A stretch of DNA of 64,000 bases, taken from NCBI GenBank assembly GCA_037501455.1, contig CM074864.1:29878001-29942000 (forward strand), in the 5' to 3' direction. The notes below the pieces were generated by a model. The model saw only the letters and a list, made by a program, of their open reading frames with translations, did not search any database and was not told the DNA's origin. The translations under genes and the position numbers were made by a program. Source of the DNA: Lantana camara. Its lineage: Eukaryota; Streptophyta; Magnoliopsida; Lamiales; Verbenaceae. Each line of letters begins with the position of its first letter. The stretch's first letter is position 1. Below are positions 58,992 through 64,000 of the stretch, one piece after another.

Positions 58992-61900
58992 ATATATGGA
59001 ACATTAAGTTTTGGTTTTTAAAAATAAATTGAAGACTTGATATAATATAATTAAATTATTTCGTTTATAATTGAAACCTAAATCAAGTGTATAAGATTAA
59101 AAACTAATTCAACATAGATTGAAAAACTATGTCTTAAAACTCGGACCGGACGTCGAACCGAGACCCCTTATTGGTTACTGGTTTTACTGGTTCGACCGGT
59201 CAGGCCACCAGTCGAACAGTTATAACGTCATAATTACGTAATAATTATATTTAATTATATATATGTATATACATATATAAATTATATTCAATTAAGCTTA
59301 ATAATATAAAAAAATAGATGAAAATATAAATCACTTTAAACGATTCATTAATTTTCAATAACATATCTAATGATAAATCTACAAAGATATAGATCAAATA
59401 TCTAATTAAATAGCAAAATAATCAACACCAACCAAATTAGTAATATAGATAAAAGATTGATTAAACAAATGTTATATTTCTATTTAAAAAATAAATAAAA
59501 AGTTATCACACAAGTGTCTATATTTTTATAAATATATATTATAAAAAATAAACTATTTCACATTATTTTATCGAGGAGTAAATTGAATTCTTTATTATAA
59601 TAGTTGTAGTCATAATTAATATTTTTCTAGAACTCAATTTAAAAATATAGCTTACTTTTATTTGACGATTTATTTTATATTTTACCAAAATATAACCAAA
59701 AAAGTAAGCAGCTCAAGTTGGTTGAGGCTTTCTTTTTCTAATTTGAAGGTATCAACCCCCAGCTGGAACATTTGATTTGGTTTAATAATTTTGAAAAAAA
59801 CAAAAACAAAAATCTGGGTCAAATGGCCCGGTCTGGTTTTCTAAACGATTTTGGTCCGGTTTTTAGCGGGCCAAACTGATCCGAAAAATGACTGGTTTTT
59901 TAGGCTTATCCGGACCGAACAAGCGGTTGGTCACCGATCGAACCAGTCAGACCGACGATCCGAGTTTCAAAACACAGGTGAAAAGTAATTTAAAACTACA
60001 ATCAAATGAGAGGAGGATAAAAAACAGTTGGGAAGATAGACTAGAGTCGAGCCTAGATAGTAAATAAAAGAAGGAAAATTATTCAATCCCTCCGTCAAAT
60101 TAATCTAACTTGAAATTTGGTAGACATACTTTTAGGTTTTAACAAATTCGACACTTTAATTTTTAAATCAATAAAATTATAGAACTTTGATTAACCGAAA
60201 ATCCCTTTCTATTCAGTGATTTGTCCACCAGACATACATATTGACGGCCACGTGTAAATTTTATAGCACGTAGGATGACACATAAAATTTTTTGTGCCAT
60301 TGTAATCGTATAATAAATAAAAATTTATTTTTAATAGAGAAGATCACGTGCAACGGTTATGTCATCAATATATTTTAAAACTATAAATTTTAAATTGAAT
60401 TATTATGGTGGAATGATCCAACAATATTCCCAGTTAAAATCATGGGGCAGTGGGATAGGAATTAGGATAGAGGACAAATATCAAATAAATAAGTTAGTAA
60501 ATTTATAATTTTAGTCGGTAGTATATTTTCATATATTTATTTCTAAAGGGTAGTTTTGCCAATTCATTAATATACGAAAAAGTGACAGAACGCATCTGAC
60601 TCTTTCCCTTAGTCAAAGAAAAATGAGAAATTAAAATTTGGACTATGGGAATTGGGAGGTAGTAATCAAACTGAAAAAGAGAAAAGGAAAACAATGAAAG
60701 GCAGAGCGAAATGACGACGGAAAAAGATGCTTGAACAAAAGCTAGAAACAGGGAAAGAGAACACTATAGTTGAAACTTGAAGGTGTACATTTCTCCAAGG
60801 AAAGAAAACTTGGGATTCTCACATAGTAATTTTATAAGACAAAAAGGCCTTATTGCCTTTTAATCTCATCCCAAAAAAAAATTCTTGGGGAAAAAACATC
60901 ACAATCCCCGTGAATAAAATAATTATCAAATTATCCCCTCCTGAAAAATTAAATAACATAAAGTCCCCTCAAATTTTTTAAAAAAGAAGCATATTTACCC
61001 CGCAGGGGCGTGTAACTCACTCGCGTTAACTGCTTCAGTTTCTTTCATTTTTTCTTACGTCTTTTTTGAGTTTGAAGTTTATTTTACCCTCCTTCATGTT
61101 TAAATGAATGAGTTTAAAGTTTATGTTACCCCTCCTTCATATTTTTTGCCTTTAATCGATTGTTTCCTCGAGCTGATTTATTCGGACGTTTAACTTACTT
61201 TCAAGTGTTTTAGTTAGAGTTTTTAGTTGAGAGAGGAAAATGAAACATACGAAAAAATGAATTTCTAAATGAATTTGAGACATTTTAGTAAAAAATAACT
61301 ATTAATCCATGCAGAAAAATTAGAAAGGAAGCAATGTGGTGTTTAAAAAACAATATAAGTAGGTTAAGTGTTATTTAATTTTATATAAGCAGATGGTTTG
61401 AGAATTATTTATTATAAGGGGGTAAAATGCTTTATCTTAAATTTTTATACAAACTTGGTATTCGGCCACGTTAGAGCTTAATATTTCAGATTTCATTAGA
61501 ATTCGTATTTTTAACATATTTTTTTCACGTAAATCAAAATGTGACAAAATCTGAACCTTTGAGCGACTTAACTAATTTCAATTTTATTAGAATTCATACG
61601 TGAATTAAAAATGTGGTAAATTTTGAACTTTTGTACGTACAAGATTTTTCCCTATTTTTTCAGAATATTTTTGCATGAACAAGTGTTAATGACCTAATTA
61701 TCAAAATTATAACACATATTACACTAGTGATGTAATTCATTCCTTATTTTAAGTATATCAACACCTAATCTATTTTTCAAATAGTAATTATTCATTTAAA
61801 CCAAAACAAGAATTTAAAAATTATTGTCTCCTTTCAAAATATATTTTCCTTAATGGGACGAAAGAAGCCAGAATGCTAAGAGAATAAAATGGGCAAGAAA

Positions 61901-62506
61901 GCACCCACTACATTATATCTAAAGTACATATAAACACAATTAATTTGTATATTTTTTTTGGTTAATTAAGAATATGAAATATATATATATATATTTAACA
62001 CGTAAAAGGGTTTCGACAACCAAATTTCCCTCAAAAAGTTCCAGCCAAAATTAAAAATTTTACTACCCAAAAATGAAAAATACGAAACCTGTTTATTGAT
62101 CCTTTATTTCTACTTTCTCTCACCCTACTTTTATTTCTATTTTTCATTTTTTTATTTTTTTCAGTTTATATTTTAATTATTTTTTATTAATATACAATTA
62201 TTAAATTTACATTAAGATAAATAATTTAATTTAATATATTTTAAATAATAATAACGCATAGAGTGTGTGGAATTAGTAGTATAAAATTACCTTTCGGTAG
62301 GTGGTGCCATCAGGGTCGACCGTCCAACCGGCTTCGTTGCAGAGAGCTTTGAGGACCTCATTGTTGTCGCAATGTTTGGGCAAAGTGTAATTTCCGTAGA
62401 GGCGGAGTCCGGCGAATATCTTGGCGGCAATGGCCCTCCGCCGCCGCTCCCGCCACTTGTTGTTCTCTCTCTCCTTCCACGTCGGCGTCCTTGTCCCGCC
62501 GGTCAT
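56793..62506 (-). CDS. BES1/BZR1-family transcription factor (BEH3/BEH4-like)
   Basis: Two exons on the minus strand: 62506-62291 (72 residues; donor AAG|GTAATT) and 57530-56793 (245 residues; acceptor AATAG), 317 residues in all. The family acts in the nucleus as brassinosteroid-responsive regulators binding BRRE and E-box sites. Exon 1 holds the DNA-binding domain ([41 protein letters not shown]). Exon 2 has the Ser/Pro-rich GSK3-type phosphorylation region, a nine-Ser run, [16 protein letters not shown], the NPFGFK block, the docking-type [12 protein letters not shown] and a C-terminal LELTL EAR repressor motif. Two oddities: Trp replaces the usual Arg at residue 18 in the basic region, and YIALADS follows the usual C-terminal TR. 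The start at 62506 is the first ATG and matches the family N-terminus. The 4.76-kb intron is unusually long. The gene looks intact. Confidence 0.94.
57838..57960. repeat. GATACG-rich repeat with a CGGACAC palindrome in the BES1 intron
   Basis: TGTTGCACGGATACGGATACG followed by more GATACGG units, then GTCGGACACGAGTGTCCGAC (57932-57951), a 9-bp perfect stem with a 2-nt loop. The TGTTGCACGGATACGGA start is familiar from dispersed plant repeats, so this is probably a truncated transposon. Confidence 0.55.
58546..58660. mobile_element. CACTA-type terminus remnant in the BES1 intron
   Basis: CACTACACCAAAATC at 58546 is the standard CACTA (En/Spm) terminal inverted repeat. I found no matching opposite end, so only a fragment remains. 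Confidence 0.5.
58938..58999. repeat. A36 run between two CCATATATGG palindromes
   Basis: CCATATATGG occurs at 58938-58947 and 58990-58999 around an uninterrupted run of 36 A (58954-58989). Confidence 0.7.
59127..59977. mobile_element. hAT-like non-autonomous DNA transposon in the BES1 intron
   Basis: Inverted ends: CTATGTCTTAAAACTCGGA (59127) pairs with the complement of the right end CTGTGTTTTGAAACTCGGA (to 59977), 16 of 19 bases. Flanks TTGAAAAA (59119-59126) and GTGAAAAG (59978-59985) fit a decayed 8-bp duplication, which is the hAT size. The subterminal regions are rich in GGTTCGACCGG-type words; there is no transposase ORF. Confidence 0.65.
60001..62290. other. Remaining BES1 intron, AT-rich, nothing recognised
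   Basis: Poly-purine/AT-rich sequence with a short TA repeat near 61980; no coding or structural features that I can support. The intron splice donor lies at 62290-62289. Confidence 0.5.
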
Positions 62507-62737
62507 TCTCTCAGCTCCGGTGACCACACCAGATTATATATATACGCTCCCTAACTTCAGTTTGATTTCTCTATCCCAAAAAACACTCGCATTGTCGATT
62601 ACACACACAACAGAAATATATGTAAAACAGTGTAGGAATTATGGAATTAGAGGTGGGAAATTGTGGGATTAAATGAAGTGAATGAATAGAGGACTATTTC
62701 AACTTCCATTTGCGGGCTCTCTTCATTTTATTTGGTG
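62507..62737 (-). promoter_or_regulatory. BES1/BZR1 gene proximal upstream region
   Basis: 231 bp between the start codon and the foldback element. A TATATATAA run at about 62533-62545 is only some 30 bp from the ATG, too close for a normal leader. The true start site is not evident. Confidence 0.45.
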
Positions 62738-63229
62738 GACCAAATTATTTTTTTAGTCCCATACGATTAGGCTTTTTGCAAATTTAGTTCCATTATTTTT
62801 AAAAAGTTGCAACTTTGATCTCATCGATAAAATAATCGAAGAAAAATGTATTTTTTTGCTGTTAACCGCAATTTAAGAAAAAATTATTGTTCATTAGGTT
62901 GTTTTTTATGAAAGTTTGCTTATTAATACCTCATTTTAATCTCATATTATCTTAATAAGAGTGATCGAGAGTAATACTTTAAAGTTGATTTAGGATACTA
63001 AAATGTGATATTAATAAGCAAATTCATGCAAAAAACAACCTAATGAATAATAATTTTTTCCCTCAAATTGTACTTAATGAAAAAAATACATTTTTCGTCA
63101 ATTATTTGGCGAATAAGACCAAAATTATAACTTTTTAAAAATAATAGGATTAAATATGTTTAATTTAAAAAATATGGGACTAAACTTATAAAAGGCCTAA
63201 TTTTGTGAGATTAAAAATGCAATTTGCTC
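62738..63229. mobile_element. Foldback MITE with ~240-bp inverted repeats upstream of the BES1 gene
   Basis: The two halves pair over most of their length. For example, TTCATTAGGTTGTTTTTT (about 62891) has its complement near 63035, TTATTTTTAAAAAGTTGCAA (about 62791) pairs with sequence near 63140, and the ends GACCAAATT and AATTTGCTC pair. A 7-of-9 match of flanks (TTATTTGGT/TTATTGGGA) hints at a 9-bp, Mutator-type duplication. No ORF. Boundaries are good to a few bases. Confidence 0.7.
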
Positions 63230-64000
63230 TTATTGGGATCATGGGGTGTACTCTGACATAAATACCCTCTTTTATTGGCCTCGCCTCTTCTTATCTCATC
63301 TTAATTGCTGTAATAATACCTTTTCTTTTCTTTTTTATATCTTTGTTAGTGTAATAGAGTATCCTATGTGATTAAATGTTAAATTCTTAATGGCTTACCA
63401 TATTTAATTGTCCATAGTTGCTTAGGGTCATGGCAGATGATTCTGTCCCCAATTTAGTATAGTCGAATTAGTACAATAAATGGAAAATATTTTTATCGTT
63501 GCAATTAATGTAAAATTTAACAAAGAAATCAATTAAATAATAAATATAATATAATTATTTATATGATTAAATAGATTGAACGAGGTTTGATTAAAATTTT
63601 CCATAATGGGGCTAGAAACCAATTTATCTTTGTCATTTTGGTATTAGTACTTATATTAATAAATTACAAAGTAAAAAGAGGTTATAACAAGAATGTGGAA
63701 TATTATTTTCTCGTTATCATGCCGAATATTTGAAGAGATAAGTATTGATATATAGACAAATCTTGAATAATATGATTTTTCGGGTGATTCATATATGGAT
63801 CCCAAAAGAATATAAAAAATTACAAATGAATCTCACTTAGTTAAATAATTATATTTACATTTCTTCATGAATTTAATAATTGCATTACACATTCAACAAC
63901 TAGGATTCCGTTAAAAATATTCACAGAATATTCCATAAAATTGGCATCTTTTGGGTAGTATTCTATAAATTTTTTAATGAAACTTTAACAGTTGGGTATG
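63230..64000. other. AT-rich intergenic DNA
   Basis: No ORF, RNA gene or repeat boundary that I can support. Confidence 0.5.

Noticed and set aside
58822..59021. Short ORFs with poly-Lys or poly-Phe
   Set aside because: They are translations of the A36 run.
62533..62545. TATATATAA as the BES1-gene TATA box
   Set aside because: It would put the transcription start at or inside the start codon.

Overview
The window is nuclear DNA of a flowering plant, very probably a eudicot. The signs are GT-AG introns, a BES1/BZR1-family transcription factor gene, a FYVE/SYLF gene, and dense nested LTR retrotransposons of plant-specific lineages. I cannot name the species. Roughly the first 41.5 kb is transposon DNA. 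The right third holds two host genes on either side of a further retrotransposon.

Nest (1-41499). The framework is an old minus-strand Ty3/gypsy element, here 'gypsy A' (Tekay/Del-like chromovirus with a C-terminal chromodomain). Its 3' LTR runs off the left edge and its 5' LTR ends at 41499. Three younger elements sit inside it, each with a perfect 5-bp target duplication: a Ty1/copia element in its reverse transcriptase (3474-13479, GAACT), a LARD-like non-coding element with ~4.2-kb LTRs in its gag (14969-25875, CTCTC), and a Tat-lineage gypsy element in its 5' LTR (27790-40196, CATGT). The copia element has almost identical LTRs but two in-frame stops and a protease active-site Asp-to-His change. 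The Tat element has two in-frame stops in gag-pol, two RNase H domains and, on the opposite strand, a spliced multi-exon ORF with its own TATA box.

Gypsy A itself interrupts a minus-strand transposon-derived gene remnant (41500-42735). Next comes an apparently intact five-exon FYVE-SYLF gene (43337-47504, plus strand), then an 8.5-kb gag-only gypsy relative ('gypsy B', 47890-56415, ATCAT duplication), then a two-exon BES1/BZR1-family gene on the minus strand (56793-62506). That gene has a 4.76-kb intron containing DNA-transposon remains and a long-inverted-repeat element in its upstream region. Gypsy B lies between the 3' ends of these convergent genes, which were originally only about 0.75 kb apart.

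The least expected signals are small repeated structures inside the mobile elements: a 12-unit array of short hairpins with compensating stem changes in the LARD; arrays of a 16-bp GC-rich palindrome in the upstream part of both gypsy A and gypsy B LTRs; five to six G-boxes within about 70 bp in the copia LTR; and a four-copy 17-bp motif in the copia leader. Gypsy A, gypsy B and the LARD share one core-promoter layout, which suggests the coding-poor members were mobilised in trans by relatives.
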